The notes beneath the pieces are model-generated. The model was not told the origin of the DNA. It saw only the letters and a program-made list of their open reading frames with translations, and did not search any database. From Tomocerus qinae (Eukaryota; Arthropoda; Collembola; Entomobryomorpha; Tomoceridae), in contig CM034547.1 of NCBI GenBank assembly GCA_020055645.1, positions 58,158,909 to 58,222,908 on the forward strand: a stretch of DNA of 64,000 nucleotides, given 5' to 3'. The position numbers were made by a program, and so were the translations under genes. Shown piece after piece: positions 1 to 11,600 of this stretch (position 1 is its first letter; each line of letters starts with the position of its first letter).

Positions 1-1542
1 TCTTGTAAAATCCATAAAATTGTGTTTGTCATGTTTTCCATTTAAAATTGCTTTCAGAATCATGTTTGTAACTTTGTAGTGTAATGTAGTAAAAGGGAAT
101 ACTTTGAGATATGCCTTAGGCATTGCTTTTTCTCACATTCACATGTACGATAAGTTTTTAAATATATAAATAGTGATACTTTTTTTACTACATTGTTGAT
201 GCCATTAACACAGCTAGAAGCAACATTGAGCAAGCAATTGTACACATTGCAATTATTCTACATTTCTAATAGTATAGTAGTAAGTCGTGTAGGTAGACAG
301 ATGATAAATTGCGTAAATTACTTACGACTAGACGAATGGTATATTTACATATAAATATAGGTAAACACTGGAAGAATTGGATTCATTACCACGTAGTAGT
401 CCTCTCACCTCTTACTTGCTGATATCCCAAGGTTTATCATATAGTGGTCATACGTATGAAATTGGCAACTATATAGATACTTAATGTAGTATAAGTATAT
501 CTGTATAATATGTAGGTGTGTATACATATGCATCGTGTATATGCCCACTATAAATGCTTATATAGATGAATAATTATAAAATAGCGCTACAAAACTTTGG
601 GCATTTTTGACGAGCATTTATTGAGATAAATACACAAAATGTCCTTTAGTACCGCATTCCCTATCCCTTTCCCATTTTTATGTTTGAGCGTGGGATCCAA
701 GATTGAAGGTTAAGGATTCGAGATTTTTTGCACTTTCTGACGACTACGACGAGTTTTCACTGACATTAGCTGGGTTATTGGATTGAATTCATTTGACTTT
801 GACATGATGTGTATGATACAATAATATAATATGATGCACACTATCTTGTCTTTGTTGTACGTACCCATTTTCTGCTTGCATACTCTGAGTAAAAAGTCTA
901 AGCATAATGTATGCTAAATACATGTTTTTTGGCTCAGTTATTATACAATTGTTCTTCTATCTCATGCACTATCTTACTATAAGTATGTTGATTTGTGGGA
1001 AAATTGTGGTCACATTAGATCACCCATACTTATGGATTCCACCATTAAGGATTATTATTATGTATAATTCCTATATTACGTGCTGTGATGACAAAATACC
1101 TTGACATTCTGTACATGTGCCTCCCTGAACCTGACTCCTCATAGTACTTCATACATAAAGTAGTGTGTAACTACAAAATTTTTTGCTAATATTTTTAATA
1201 CGCATTTATGATGCATATCTAGATGAATGTTGTGGTATGATTATAGAAATATTCAATTTTTAAAAAATTCATCTAGTTATACACTATAATCCTCTGCAAG
1301 TCTACGCTTTGCTTATTCTTGCATTAGGCATTTAATAAGAAATATTTTTCTGATAGAATGAAAAAAATGTAAATAATATTTTTATTAATCTATTATATCT
1401 ATTAAATATATTATTAATCACATTAAGTTAATGTTTATGTAAACTCATTTACTATACTCATATAATGTAATCCTTCCAGCACTAAAATACAATTGACACT
1501 AGACACTAACCCAATAATTGATTAACTTCATTTGTTTTTTAG
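1..1542. other. non-coding, no supported gene
   Basis: AT-rich sequence with only short chance open frames and no recognisable exon. If the exon proposed at 1543 is real, this would be intron of a gene beginning left of the window. Confidence 0.5.
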
Positions 1543-1684
1543 GAAAAAAGATAAAGCCGCCGGTTATGGAAAGGACTGTCATACTAATTTGTACTTTCAC
1601 GGAGTTCTTTGCTGTCCTCAACACGATAACAAACTTGTGTACCAAAAACCTCGTCATTTTTCGAAAACCAATGAAGCATTTTAA
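1543..1684 (+). CDS. possible last coding exon of an unidentified gene (5' part outside window)
   Basis: A pyrimidine-rich tract ending in TTTTTTAG (to 1542) forms a good 3' splice site. In the frame starting at 1544 the sequence stays open for 46 codons and then ends at TAA (1682-1684). The peptide is rich in charged residues and His/Cys: it opens KKDKAAGYGKDC, has a CC pair in the middle (GVLCCPQHD) and ends KTNEAF. This composition looks more like real coding sequence than the longer open frame on the same strand, or the antisense frame, over the same DNA. I do not recognise the family. No start codon or upstream exon is visible, so the rest of the gene would lie to the left. The call rests on one splice acceptor plus composition and could be chance. 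Confidence 0.3.
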
Positions 1685-4597
1685 AGATGAATTCAATATC
1701 TGTGCACTGGAATACAATGTGGCAAATCTGCGTAGCTTTAGTATAAGGAATCGTCCGAAAATCGAAACTAAACCATTAGGTATTTTGTAAATTTAGTGCC
1801 TTAGATTTAGATATGTAGAAAATAACAGCATACTTTTGAAAACCAATTTACCAACTTGGCAATGCAGTGGTAGAAATAAGTAGCCAGCTTCAAATTGCAA
1901 TAATTTTTGTAAACGTTCGTTATTCACTATCTATACCCTGTATTTATCGGTTTCTAAGATTTTAAGTGAGGATATGTGTTTACACAGTTGTAAAAATATG
2001 TAATTGGGAATCCTAAAGAATAATCAGTATTTCTCGTAATGGCTAGTACAAATCAATTAATTTCTTATTGATGTCAACCGCAATGAACGACATATTTTTT
2101 CTATCGATTGAAATAATATTTGTCGTTTTTCTTTAGTTTATTAGGGGGTCAGTTAGTTATTGACCTATCCGTCTAATGCGTAATCGTCTAATCTATTTGT
2201 GTATGTAAATCGATGTAGATGTAACTAGTAACTATATATATGCTATATTACCTGTTAAGTATACTAATATATTATGCATATGGAATATTAATAAAAGTAA
2301 TACCTAGATATTTTTTACGAAGCAAGCAATTAATGTGTGGACATTTCATACAATGTAATGTAAATAATTACTTAATCTTGTTTAAGATCTTATTACATAG
2401 CGTTTAAAATGTTTCCGGAAAGACTCAAGACATATTCACTAGCCATTTCTATTTAATCACGCTCTGCGAAAACCTAATAAGTGCTACGATTCAAAGCACA
2501 AACGTAAATAAAATACCTACTCATAAGTTATAATTATAGGGTCCACTGGATCACAAAAAAACACGACACCATAATGCAAATAGACAACATGACTCTATAG
2601 GTACATTATCCATTACACGCTATCTTCTAAGTATTTTCTATATCAGTTTTATAGGAACGGTTATAGTATGTGTACATAGTGATACCTGTAGACTGTATAC
2701 CTGTTTACCATGCTAGGTACTTAATTTGACTACTGTAAAATTGAGTGTCATTACATGTACCTACTAATTATATATTTTTTGTCAACTTTGCAAAAAAGGG
2801 GCCTATCCAGGTACCTAAACAAACGTTTACCTCCTTATTTACAGGTTTGTTAGTACATTTCGTAGTGATAATACCTAATACTTATCATTGAACATATCAA
2901 CATCCATGTTTTAAGTCCTTTTTCTAATTACCACTCACGAAGGTAAAGTATTTCACAGATATTTAAATAATAATTCTGCGATTACGCAGTAGATTAGCTA
3001 ATAAATATTATTATTCTTTAAAGCTCATGCAGGTAAAGGCAAACTATAAGCTTTTTTCTTCTTGGATTTGATTTACTTGTCTGACTCACGAATTACTACC
3101 TGCTGGCTGTAATGAAATAGAACAATATCAAGGATACACGTTTACCCATGCTATGCAAGTAAATACAAAGTGTGAAGGTTAGTTTATTTTGCAAAGTTTC
3201 AAAAGCTCGCATGATATGTGTGTATACCTATCCTAAAACAAATACAGCAATAAAGAGTAAATTGCAAACTTCTTTTATTATTATCCTTATTTCCAGGTAC
3301 GGACTACAGACAGACAGAATACATATTACATTGTGCATAGTACATGCAACTGCAGTATACTTACTGTACAGTGTACTCCAAATTATGTAACCTGGGATTC
3401 TAGACTACCTTTTAAAAAGGGTTACAGAAAAATCTGAATAGTCAATTGAATTTACAAATAGTTTTGGCTTCTGAACTTTTCTCATCAACACATATCCTCT
3501 TTTTCGTGGGAATGCTTATTTGTATCTACTTGATTTGACACAGTAGTTATTAAAACATGACAGCTACTAGTATTGACCTGAACCCTTTTTTGCGCAACGT
3601 TAATAGTTTGGTTCTATAAATCATTTTACACCCACAATGTGTAAAATCTTAGCATATAAGGATGTCTGTTTGGTAGAAACGACTGGAACACTCAAGTGTT
3701 TAATAGCTATATGTAAATAAGGCATTTTTATTATCAAAATTTTCTTGTTTGTCTTAATTAATAGAGCAATGCATTCACATCGACATACTAAAAATACGTA
3801 ATGCACTTTGCAAGCTAATTATCATAATGATAGTACGGTCTGATTTGATATGGTCGACGCGTTTCAAAGTGCACTAAAAATGGAAAAACCGAAATACACG
3901 TGGAAGCCATATTCAGAATGCATTTAGGTACTTGTGCAGAAATCAACATTGACAGTGCATGCAATTGCAATGGTTACTTGTCTGATTGACCGTGAGAATG
4001 TGCTTTGCTTACCTATTTACTATATTTACGTACATTAAACTTAAAAAATGTAGGTAATTAAAATAATATCACCGCATGTATGCATTACTTTAGTAAATAC
4101 AACACTGCAGAATTTATCAGGTACCTACTTTACTTTACAACACAACCCACCAGTATACTAATTTACCTACTAATTTACTTAAGGGTATATAATTAATAGT
4201 AACCTCAAAATTATTAAACAGACAGATACATTATACATTCCCGAAAATCAGAGTTTCAGTATACTTGGCGAAGTGACTCATCAATGTATCCAAGAAATGT
4301 AATTTTAGGTTTTGGTTTATCAATTACCATCCTGCTAATGTAATTTTCCAACTTTCGAACAATGATACAATACATAGAGAATGCATACATATAATGTAGA
4401 ATAAACGAACGAGAAGAAAAGCATTATCAAGAAGACATGACTAAGTACACATGAGAATTCCCCTGATTTACTCTCTAATATGAATTTCCATATGGTTCTC
4501 CTTCTCTGGGAATAATCTTAATCTCAGGGTTGCCGTTTGCTTCAGCCGAAAAATTGTATTAGAATGGAATGCAATGGTTCATTGGGCTTGCATGTAA
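1685..4597. other. intergenic, nothing recognised
   Basis: AT-rich sequence without supported exons. An AATAAA at 2290-2295 could serve as a polyadenylation signal for the exon proposed at 1543-1684, but it is 600 bases downstream and such hexamers are common in DNA this AT-rich. Confidence 0.5.
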
Positions 4598-4606
4598 TTA
4601 TATATA
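4598..4606 (+). promoter_or_regulatory. TATA-like box upstream of the serpin gene
   Basis: TTATATATA sits about 70 bases before the serpin start codon, which would leave a 5' leader of about 40 bases. I see no convincing initiator at the usual 30-base spacing, so the assignment rests on position alone in AT-rich DNA. Confidence 0.25.
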
Positions 4607-4672
4607 CAACAGTGTTCATCAAAGGTGATATTCTGGACTGGATTAATTTCCATAATCATTAGGAGGTAGCCA

Positions 4673-4709
4673 ATGAAGGTCGCTGTCGCGTGCTTAGTAA
4701 TTGTGTTAA
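4673..4709 (+). CDS. serpin coding exon 1 (signal peptide)
   Basis: Encodes residues 1-12 and the first base of codon 13. The N-terminus starts MKVAVACLVIVL, a short basic start and a hydrophobic stretch. The donor is A|GTATAA. The leftover A joins TG at 5655 to make Met13, which continues the hydrophobic signal sequence to about Cys23. A choice of donor a few bases further on (GTTATA) would break the frame. Confidence 0.75.
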
Positions 4710-7700
4710 GTATAACTGTTATATATGTTCTGCCTGTTTTATTATTGTATGACTATGACTAGAAGCCTATTTACAGCTGGAGAAGGTTATTTCTATCCAT
4801 ATGTCACCATTATTCCTTGGAAGACGCTTCATTGCGCCATGTCCGTCACTATAAATCTTTAAGGAAAAAACCAATAATATAAGGTAGTAGGCGCTATTTC
4901 GTATTTTCCTTCCGCAATCTATTGTATAAAAATGTCCCATTAACGTAATTCAACTTTACATGTTAAATTGTGTTCTCTGTGTCCCACTTGGGATTTGCAT
5001 TTGGTAATTTTACTGTTCAACTGAAACCAAAACTTATTGGAAAACTTAAATTTATAGAAATAAGCAATAAAAACCCACCATTATTGCGTTTACTATCTGT
5101 ATGTCTGCAAGACTATATAATAGTAGTGTGACAAAGATAAGGGAGACTAGATGTTGAAGGCATAATTTGAAAGCTGCGTGACATTACAGTGATAACGTCA
5201 TCACAGGCACTAAGCAGTAATATACTACCAGTATTGATAACCAGTTTAACTAGAAAACCCGTTTTTTGTTGCTTTAAAGTTCGTCATTCTATGGGCATAT
5301 GTTTTGTATCTTGACTGACGCAAACTGAATATCCCAAATTACATACACAGGTTAGTTCTAGCATTTCATTTTTGACAATAATGCTTACTAATCACTACTC
5401 AATCCATTTCACAACAATTTCTTCCTACTGAATTGAGATAATATCTCTTACCATTGTGATTGTTCCAGAAAATTGCAATTACAACTTGTGGTCAGCATCG
5501 GTGACAAATTTCCACGAAAATGGTCCTACTGCTAGGTTTTCTTTTGGGTAATTTTCTACTTAATCCCATTACTTCTTATGTCTTATTACCAAATTTTTAG
5601 GTGCATCAATGGTATTAGGTTTAAACTAATTATTACCTTTTTATTGTTTGCTAGTGTCGGGTGTTTTACATAGCATGGTCTTATGTGATGAATTGAACAA
5701 AGCTACAACGGAATTACCAGGTGGGACAAAGACAACACTAATGCAAAATTCGGCTACAGTTCCTACTACTACTCCTGCCAGTACAAATACTGAAAAAACC
5801 CCCAAAAAAACAAATAGTATGAATTTATTTGCTTCAGGACTAAATAAGGTACTTATCTTAATTTTAATAATTTTTATTACAAGTTTGAAGATATTGATGT
5901 GGTTAACATAATCCAACGAATTTTAACAGTACTTATTATCATCCAACGAGAAAGACAACTCAGCACCAATGATATGGTCTCCATTGAGTGTTTACGCAGC
6001 CCTTTTGGCTATATACAAAGGAGCTGACGGAAGTACCTTACAAGAAATGAAAGATATTATGTCTATTAAGAATGATAACGAAATGTTAACTAATTTAATC
6101 CAGGTTAGTCTGTTTTCTAAGATTCTAAGATAGATATGAAATTTTGCTTGCTCTATTCCCATCATTTACTTCTGCATTTTGCATGCATAAAAAATGCTAA
6201 TCCGATTTATCAATGTAGAAAGACAAAATCTAACATTGCTCAATTTATGTCTAACCAAATAATTTTTCCCATTATATATTTTCGGACGTTTTTTCCTTAT
6301 TTCGGAGGTTTTTATCTTATGTGACCTTATATAATTCTTCTGTGGTTGTTGACTGGTTTTCATAATGAATGTTGTGTAAAAGATTGACTTTAACATAAAA
6401 TACAAAGCTATACTTTTTAATGTAGAGTTCGCCAAATTCTCCTCTAAAGTCATTCACTGGGCTATTTTTTGACGACGGTGTCAGTTTAAATCCATCATAT
6501 CAAGAACAAGTAGTCAGTTCCACTTCGAACAAGGATTTAGGGATGAGCACCAACATTCAGCCCATGAATTTCAAAAACACGACTATGTCTGCACTATATA
6601 TCAATGAAATCGTTAAGAATAAGACTGGTGGACAAATCGAAAAAATTATCGATGCAAATTCTTTATCGGCAACTACAAAGATGGTCATTATTAATGCGGT
6701 TCAATTTAAGGTAACAGCTTTATAGGTTAGGTTGGTACCTTTTAAAAGATTGGATAAAACTTTATCTGTCTCATATACATTCAGTTCACGTTCATACATA
6801 CATTCTTAAGTTGCGCATGTATAGGCGGGGTTTAATTTGTAGTTATTTGTTTCAGGGGAAGTGGAAAAATCCTTTTGATGTAAAAGTGACCAAAAGTGAA
6901 ACTTTCCATGGCTTGAAGGATTCAACTGCAGTAAACATGATGAAACAGAAAGGAACTTTTAATTTCGGCGAGCTTAAGGAATTACAGATAAATGCGTCTG
7001 TTCTTCAAATGGATTATGCTGTGAGAATTTTTAAACCAATATGCATCAAAGCTATCACTGTTTTATTTTTTTCTATAAATGACCGGTCAATTTCTTGTCT
7101 TATTTGCACAAAATATTACTGTACATATTTGCATATACAGTGTACACACATGCAACTGTCAATACGGTACATCGTTTAATCGCTAGCATATAATAGTATT
7201 GACTATGATTACGTTGTATCCTCGATTGCAGGATTCATCATTTGTTTGCCAATTCATACTGCCTGATGCAAATAATAGTGTCCAGTCAGTTTGGAAGGCT
7301 GTTAATGAAAACGGAGTGGTGGACGAATTATCAAATTATATGGAGCCCAGAGAAATGGAAGTCTACATCCCTAAAATGCGCATAGAAAGTAATGTACCAG
7401 TACAAGAAGCTCTCGTAAAGGTAATTAGGGGAATCATATTCCTTTTAATATTAATTAAACAAATTCTTGCAATTAGTCCAGATTGACAAGTTTAAAGTGC
7501 CCTTAGAAAACGTAGCCAAAAATTATTCAATTAGTTAATAGTAATAACGTTTATTATTATAGATGGGATTAGCAACCCTTTTTACTCCTCAAGCAAATTT
7601 GTCACGAATGCTGACACCGACAAAAGGGAGCCCTAATGATGTATTTGTTAGCAATATGATGCACAAGACGGTAATGGAGATGGATGAAAAAGGGACCAAG

Positions 7701-8390
7701 GCCGCTGCAGCAACCGCAGGAATTCTCATCCCTCTCAGTAATTTTAATTCCCAACCCGAGATTTTTCGCTTAGACAGGCCATTTTTAATTATTCTGCGGG
7801 ATATCACAACCAATTCCATTGCTTTCATGGGTAGTGTGACAGAACTGACTGCCGGAGATACGGTAAGGTCCGTATTATTTCGCTTGGCTTTAAGTACTCA
7901 ATTATGCACAATTTGCAATAATATTTTAGATATACCTTTGTGCAAATTACATGTTAATCATTCACAACCGTATTTTGTATCTATTTTTCAGGAATTTTCG
8001 GAATCAGATCGGTCAAACGTTATCCCATCATCAGAAAGTCCAAACCAAATCGAAGATCCCCACACGGAAGATTCCAAAATCGCAGAAGACGAAGGGACAG
8101 ACACGAAACAATCCACTACTGAAGCTGCATCCGCCACCACAGAGGAGGAGTGGTGGAAACACACTGGAGCCCCGGAATATTTAAATGTTCCTGATCCAGA
8201 AAATTCTATTTTAGACTCTAAAATCCCTAATACAACAATGATGACTCTCATTACACCACAATTCCAGCAACCAGAGCCAAAAAATCCATCTGCAATTCGA
8301 TTTCCTAATCCTCAGACACCAGAGTACAAAGTTAATGACAGTGCCATGAAAAAGTCTAAGGAAAAAAACAAATTGCAGTCACTCGTATAA
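4673..8390 (+). CDS. secreted serpin (serine protease inhibitor) with acidic C-terminal extension
   Basis: Joined exons 4673-4709, 5655-5848, 5930-6103, 6426-6710, 6856-7020, 7232-7420, 7563-7862 and 7992-8390 give 1743 nt, or 580 residues plus TAA. All introns are GT-AG, and every junction after the first is between codons. The start is the first ATG after an in-frame TAG two codons upstream. Seen: a signal peptide (about 1-23); a Thr/Pro-rich spacer (about 28-65); a serpin core (about 66-443) with WSPLSVYAAL, NAVQFKGKW and FLIILRD/FMGSV; and a 132-residue acidic tail. The reactive loop hinge E390-KGTKAAAATA matches inhibitory serpins. Aligned to the hinge of alpha-1-antitrypsin, the loop places I404-P405-L406 at P3-P1 and S407 at P1', suggesting a chymotrypsin- or elastase-like target. 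The loop is about two residues longer on the C-terminal side, so P1 could shift. A role in immunity, clotting or digestion control is typical of arthropod serpins, but nothing here decides which. Confidence 0.92.
4710..5654 (+). other. serpin intron 1
   Basis: 945-base intron, the longest of the gene, ending TTTGCTAG. No open frame or repeat of note inside. Confidence 0.7.
5655..5848 (+). CDS. serpin coding exon 2 (end of signal, Thr/Pro spacer, start of helix A)
   Basis: Residues 13-77. After the signal sequence comes a spacer rich in Thr, Pro and Ser (for example TVPTTTPASTNTEKTPKK), likely a flexible and possibly O-glycosylated linker. NLFASGLNK begins helix A of the serpin fold. Donor AAG|GTACTT; the following intron is only 81 bases (5849-5929). 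Confidence 0.85.
5930..6103 (+). CDS. serpin coding exon 3
   Basis: Residues 78-135. Contains the family signature WSPLSVYAALLAIYKGADG followed by STLQEM (helices A-C region), one of the most conserved serpin segments. Acceptor TTTTAACAG, donor CAG|GTTAGT. Confidence 0.93.
6104..6425 (+). other. serpin intron 3
   Basis: 322-base AT-rich intron ending TTTTTAATGTAG. Open frames inside it have no serpin similarity and lack conserved features. Confidence 0.8.
6426..6710 (+). CDS. serpin coding exon 4
   Basis: Residues 136-230. Reads through the helix E-F and strand 3A region: SFTGLFFDDG, VVSSTS, then INEIVKNKTGGQIEKII, the counterpart of the family's INxWVxxxTxGKIxxLI, and MVIINAVQFK leading to the next exon. 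Trp of the usual INxWV motif is replaced by Ile here. Donor AAG|GTAACA. Confidence 0.93.
6856..7020 (+). CDS. serpin coding exon 5
   Basis: Residues 231-285. Begins GKWKNPFD, completing the conserved NAxxFKGxWxxxF motif across the junction. VNMMKQKGTFNFGE is the breach/gate region. Acceptor TTTGTTTCAG, donor GCT|GTGAGA. Confidence 0.92.
7232..7420 (+). CDS. serpin coding exon 6
   Basis: Residues 286-348. Opens DSSFVCQFILPD (the strand s2B-s3B counterpart of the family's MxIxLP segment) and contains the EVYIPKMRIES strand, equivalent to the family's VxLPKFKIE. Donor AAG|GTAATT. Confidence 0.92.
7563..7862 (+). CDS. serpin coding exon 7 (reactive centre loop and end of core)
   Basis: Residues 349-448. 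MGLATLFTPQANLSRM leads to the hinge. EKGTKAAAATA supplies small residues at P12-P9 as needed for loop insertion and inhibition. The predicted bond is L406-S407. The exon then encodes the C-terminal strands RPFLIILRD and SIAFMGSV that normally end a serpin. Donor ACG|GTAAGG. Confidence 0.93.
7863..7991 (+). other. serpin intron 7, stop-free and a multiple of three
   Basis: 129 bases with a strong donor (GTAAGG) and a good acceptor (CTATTTTTCAG). It contains no in-frame stop, so keeping it would add 43 residues without changing the frame. The translated intron is rich in Cys, Leu and His (for example LCTICNNIL), unlike the acidic tail after it, which supports it being an intron. Confidence 0.7.
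7992..8390 (+). CDS. serpin coding exon 8 (acidic C-terminal tail)
   Basis: Residues 449-580 and TAA. Most serpins end within about ten residues of the FMGSV strand; this exon adds 132. Its first half is acidic and Ser/Thr-rich (DEGTDTKQSTTEAASATTEE, then EEEWWKHTGAPEY). The second half is Pro/Asn-rich, and the end is basic (KKSKEKNK). No Cys, no membrane segment and no GPI-type tail are visible, so the tail is probably extracellular and unstructured. It may be a protein- or surface-binding extension, but I do not recognise a domain. If the preceding donor were not used, the frame would still run into this exon, so the tail is present either way. Confidence 0.8.
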   Translation, partial: EFSESDRSNVIPSSESPNQIEDPHTEDSKIAEDEGTDTKQSTTEAASATTEEEWWKHTGAPEYLNVPDPENSILDSKIPNTTMMTLITPQFQQPEPKNPSAIRFPNPQTPEYKVNDSAMKKSKEKNKLQSLV

Positions 8391-8646
8391 TCTTTTTTGT
8401 TAAATACTTTTCAAAGATGGACGTAAGAATATTTTTTAAGATTTTAAAGTACCCATACAATTCGGTTTACATCCGTTATAATTTTGCTCCAATAATAACC
8501 AGTAAAAGTGTTCTCTTCGATGCAAGTCGACTAGGTATTAATATTAAATAGTAATGGTTCAAATATTCAACATTCTCATAATAGTTTTATACATACTACC
8601 ACTGACTGAATTTATACTGTAAAAGTCAGGTTATCATAATCTCAAG

Positions 8647-8683
8647 AATAAAAATTATTACCATGCAATCAATCCTGAATAAA
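8647..8683 (+). terminator. candidate serpin polyadenylation signals
   Basis: Two AATAAA hexamers (8647-8652 and 8678-8683) lie 260-290 bases after the serpin stop, a reasonable 3' UTR length. Confidence 0.4.
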
Positions 8684-11600
8684 CTGTAGTCAAATCAGTT
8701 TACTTTTGTTACGTATGATGTCCAAGTTCTGCTTGGAGAACTATATTGACTTGAAATGGAGTCAAATGCATTATGAAATCGTTTTCATTTTACCATTCAT
8801 CATATTGTTGATTACAATTGCTTAACATTTTTTGTATATGGACCTGTATATGGATTCTAGACATTCATCATGTTCAATTGACATTGACACTAAAAGCTTT
8901 GCACCCATATCTGCATATCGTAAGTCTATGTACTTATGCAATGAAAACTTATGCTAGTCTTAGAATTTATCATTCTTGGCAACGTTTATGTACTTGTGAA
9001 GGCAGATATTGCATTGATGACTCCATCTACAGTTTAGCTTAACCCTTTCATACCTCTGGTTTAGTATAAATCTCAGTGGAAGAAAAACGAGCGAGATGGT
9101 ACTAGGTTTATTTCTTGAAGAAACAAGAGTAAGTCGTTCCCATTGTGTTTGAAAGGGCTTAGCACAGATAGCATCACAAAATCACAACATACCACAAATT
9201 CATACAAACCTAAGCTTAATAGTGTGCGAATGTGCTATATGTTTGGATTTCATGTATACAATTTGTAAATCTGTCCCTGGTGTCTATAATAATAGTATCT
9301 TGTACAAGAATGAGAATAGTTATAGAAGTACTAAATATATACTTAAAGTGTAGCTAATTTTACTCATAATTTAGCTAAGCAAGCTCAATGAACGTATAAA
9401 GTTGAGGCAAATGAATTGCGTATGGAAAGATTGGTTTTCTTTGTTGACTTGAGGATTTAAGGTTAAATGACAGAGGATGTTCCATATTTCATCTTGTGGA
9501 TAATCAGAGTGAGCGTGGAGTGTGTCTTGAAGTAGTATTCTGTGAAATGTATAGATGTATAGTAAATAAGTGAATAAGGCAGGGAGAGAAGTGTGCAGAT
9601 GAGAATGAAATGTTGGGTGGATGTGAGTAATAGTAATAACTAACTTCTAATAAGATGTGCATCACATCTGCATCTTCTTTCACTCTCCTGTGAGTAGGTA
9701 GGTAGGAGTTTGACTGTTACATAGGGATGAGTATCGAATCCACTTAAAAAACAGAGAGATCACGTTCAGACTGCTTCTGTTGCTAACTTGTGTCGTGGTC
9801 CTGCTCTTCACTCTTTCCATTTGTTAGGAGCACTTAGATAGTTTTTGACATGACTTTACTTTGCTTGTGTATAATTTACAATTTACCATTTACTTAACCA
9901 TCCCACCCCACAAATCCGTAAGTAATCCTTGTACACATATATACACACAGACCAGACGAAGGCAACCAGATGAGAATCTCGAAAAGCAATTTCTAAAAAT
10001 ACTTCTCTTATGGATCATCATCATTATATTCATTCATTGCAAGTCACACACACACGACCAGATAGAATGCAGAACACTTTCTTACTTAGGTACATCTATT
10101 TTTTTAAGTGTAGGTGGTGGGAAGAATTAGCGTCTCTCTTGTCTACATACGAAGGAAATAATAATTGTAGTTTTATTAGAATCATGAAAGATACCTTAAG
10201 CAGAGATTAGCGTCTGTGTCTGCCTGGAATGCTCTTCTGCTGGCTGGCGTGGCGTCCTATCATTGTTTGTGAGTAGAGCACACGACGACAAAAGACGTCG
10301 TCAACGTCAATAGGAAGAAATCCAAATAGCTGAGGATGAGTTGACTTTGACTATTTCATAGCCACTAATAATGTGCATTACAACAGCATTAGCTCACTCA
10401 CTGTGAGTTTTTAACATTTTACTCAAGGTATGTTAATTTTGCTCTTTCTCTGTTAAAATCCGCCGTCATGCGTGCAGAGTCACGAACTCTGTTTCTGAAT
10501 CTAATCTCCCTCCCTGATGTTGATGTTAATGTTGATGCTATTAGCCAAAGTCAATGCTAAACCATTGCATTTCCCTACTAATGCAAATGAAAATATAATG
10601 CATTGCTTTCCTCTTTATCATGCTAACATAACACAGACAATGGAATAATAGAACTTTATGTAATGTACGGGGGACGAACAGATAACCATCTCAATGAGAT
10701 TCTCCTTTCTACACTCATCTGATACAAACTAATATTCTATTTCTATCCCACTCAATTATATCTCTTAATACTAATTCTCCAGCTATACTATTACATACTT
10801 ATACACTCAGACACCTTACTCATGGAAAATGTGCAGACTAATTACATGCACGAGAAAGCACTACTTATCTCTTCGTACCTCTTTTTTAGGTATTAGAAGA
10901 CTAAAATTTCGATTTATTAGCTACTACTAAAATCACAATGGTTTGTAAGACTATTTCTTCAAACCTCCCTTCCTTAAAACCATAAAGATCAAAACTATCA
11001 TAAAATCATAACTAACAATCACCAAATAAAGTAGAATCATAGTATCTATTTTATTTGGGTCAATATTGTAGATCGTTTTGATAGTCCGGGTCATTTGTAT
11101 TTTGAACATACAGATATAGTAGTACACTTTCATGCTGTTTTCAACCATCTACTATTTATCATGCAGAACAATTAACTATAGTCAAATTGTATTATTTTCA
11201 TTTAGTACATTTTCCGATATTCCTCCATTTAAAATTATTCATTTGCTTAATTAATTGTTTTGCACGACAAATGTATAGTTGGTCTTCAGTGCACATATTA
11301 ATGCAACCACTCCCATCTCCAATTATTAATCTACAGTTTTTACAAGTCTGCATACAGATACTTATTTTTATATATAATATTGTATTATTACGTATTGTAT
11401 ATTGCGTATACCTAGCCAGAAAGCAATTAACTTGATCTCTTGATTAACTTTATGACTAAAATGGTAGTAGTTACGTTTTCCATTGCATTAAATCTTCAAT
11501 AGTCTCTTAGCCTTGTCTTAGAAGATGTTGAGAAATGAAGATATGTCGGTTATGATTTTAAAGACATAATTATGATGCCTAATATATCACATCGCACTTC

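Noticed and set aside
5641-5916. Minus-strand 91-codon frame over serpin exon 2
   Set aside because: Antisense shadow of the Thr/Pro-rich spacer, which reads as Val/Gly/Leu-rich on the other strand.
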